Source: Rhipicephalus microplus
Taxonomy: Eukaryota > Arthropoda > Arachnida > Ixodida > Ixodidae
Direction: 5' to 3'
Assembly (NCBI RefSeq): GCF_043290135.1
Contig: NW_027464805.1
Location: 1-64,000, forward strand
DNA: 64,000 nucleotides
The position numbers were made by a program, and so were the translations under genes. Under the pieces are notes generated by a model that worked only from the letters and a program-made list of their open reading frames with translations, was not told where the DNA came from and ran no database searches. Of this stretch, positions 63,635 to 64,000 are shown in pieces. Each line of letters starts with the position of its first letter. The stretch's first letter is position 1.

Positions 63635-63742
63635 TTAGGTTAGGTTAGGTTAGGTTACGTTAGGTTAGGTTTGGTTAGGTTAGGTTAGGTTAGGTTATGT
63701 TAGGTTAGGTTGGGTTAGGTTAGGTTAGGTTAGGTTAGGTTA
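63635..63742 (+). repeat. Short TTAGG tract, second of a pair
   Basis: Resembles 35916 but has a TTACG variant near its start. Confidence 0.9.
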
Positions 63743-64000
63743 AGATATGAACCGCGCTAAAACCACATTAAACAATGTCACTTAGTGAGATGCAGTGTTT
63801 TTCACCTTTACAAGTTGGGAACTGCGATATCTATTGTGAAAGCGCATGAAACCGTCGTAATCTTGTAGAAAACATTGTAAAGTGGTGATTAAAACGTTTT
63901 CTAACGATAGAAGTGCGAAGGTTAGGTTAGGTTAGGTTAGTTTAAGCTAGGTAGCGTCGTGAAACTACCAAAAACGACGTCATCTAACGAGATAGTGTTG

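Larger units (their letters stand above)
1..64000 (+). repeat. Telomere-associated tandem satellite array filling the window
   Basis: Every stretch can be assigned either to a 559-bp satellite unit or to a TTAGG-family tract; no unique sequence remains. Using the recurring word CTGCGATAGG (variants CTGCAATAGG and CTGCGCTAGG) as unit start, I count 78 complete units and a partial last one. Tractless units are 555-564 bp; tract-bearing ones are about 790-1550 bp. TTAGG is the canonical telomere repeat of most arthropods, which is known biology; that this is subtelomeric rather than an internal block is inference. The array runs off both ends of the window, so its full size is unknown. No gene, tRNA, rRNA, retrotransposon or poly(A) junction was seen. 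Confidence 0.95.
57611..64000 (+). repeat. Super-repeat 6, cut by the window end
   Basis: Unit starts: 57611, 58170, 58966, 59529, 60088, 60915, 61470, 62956. It follows super-repeat 4 at a constant offset of 18,656 bp up to about 62.48 kb, including the first fusion junction of super-repeat 4, but continues through the long tract without the second junction. From 62,678 it resembles 34,966 onward (offset about 27,712, changing in later tracts). The last unit has two short tracts and ends inside monomer C. Confidence 0.83.

Noticed and set aside
1515..63742. TTAGG-targeting non-LTR retrotransposons (TRAS/SART type)
   Set aside because: These insert into TTAGG repeats in some insects, but no tract is interrupted by reverse-transcriptase coding sequence or a poly(A) edge.
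1..64000. CRISPR-like repeat/spacer array
   Set aside because: Units are 559 bp with related sequence throughout, and the 5-bp tracts have no unique spacers; nothing matches CRISPR geometry.
1..64000. Centromeric satellite with a CENP-B box
   Set aside because: Three-tier order resembles centromeric arrays, but I see no convincing match to the CENP-B box, and the TTAGG tracts favour a telomere-associated array.

Overview
The window is one continuous tandem satellite array built around arthropod-type telomere repeat (TTAGG)n. I find no protein-coding gene, RNA gene, transposon or unique sequence anywhere in it. The TTAGG repeat is typical of insects and other arthropods (not Diptera), so the source is most likely an insect chromosome end or a large subtelomeric or interstitial telomere-satellite block. 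The species cannot be named from the sequence. All boundaries were read by eye, so allow a few bases of error.

The array has four nested levels. (1) A diverged half-monomer of about 93 bp, recognised by an AAGTGCGAA-like anchor. (2) Three monomers, A, B and C, of 170, 202 and 187 bp in the first unit, each made of two half-monomers and each opening with a CGTCGTGAAACC-like box followed by a GTCAT..GAGATA-like box. (3) A 559-bp A-B-C unit. I count 78 complete units and one partial: 35 lack a long TTAGG tract (22 of these measure exactly 559 bp) and 43 carry one or two tracts. (4) A super-repeat that starts at a marker unit (AAATATTGGGAAAGC) at 1, 11887, 25410, 38955, 47021 and 57611. Its full length is about 13.5 kb (17 units), with shorter versions of 11.9, 8.1 and 10.6 kb.

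There are 48 TTAGG tracts, 15 long (about 600-810 bp) and 33 short (about 105-165 bp). All are on the + strand and all sit at the same place in the unit, between a truncated left copy of monomer B and a complete right copy. The long tracts share an ordered set of variant repeats (TTGGG, TTACG, a GATAATTTGG island and others), so they spread as copied DNA rather than as fresh telomerase products.

Region by region: 1-11886 is super-repeat 1, the most diverged, with its own 3.0-kb tandem duplication (5072-11095). 11887-25409 is super-repeat 2; its first 3.8 kb is diverged and the rest is nearly identical to super-repeat 3. 25410-38954 is super-repeat 3, full length. 38955-47020 is super-repeat 4, which lacks about 5.5 kb. 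47021-57610 is super-repeat 5, a mosaic of 4 and 3 lacking about 3 kb. 57611-64000 is super-repeat 6, cut by the window end. Gains and losses are whole units joined at matching positions, as expected of unequal homologous recombination; an assembly walking through collapsed repeats could give the same picture and must be excluded. Open frames reach only 80 codons and are by-products of the satellite.
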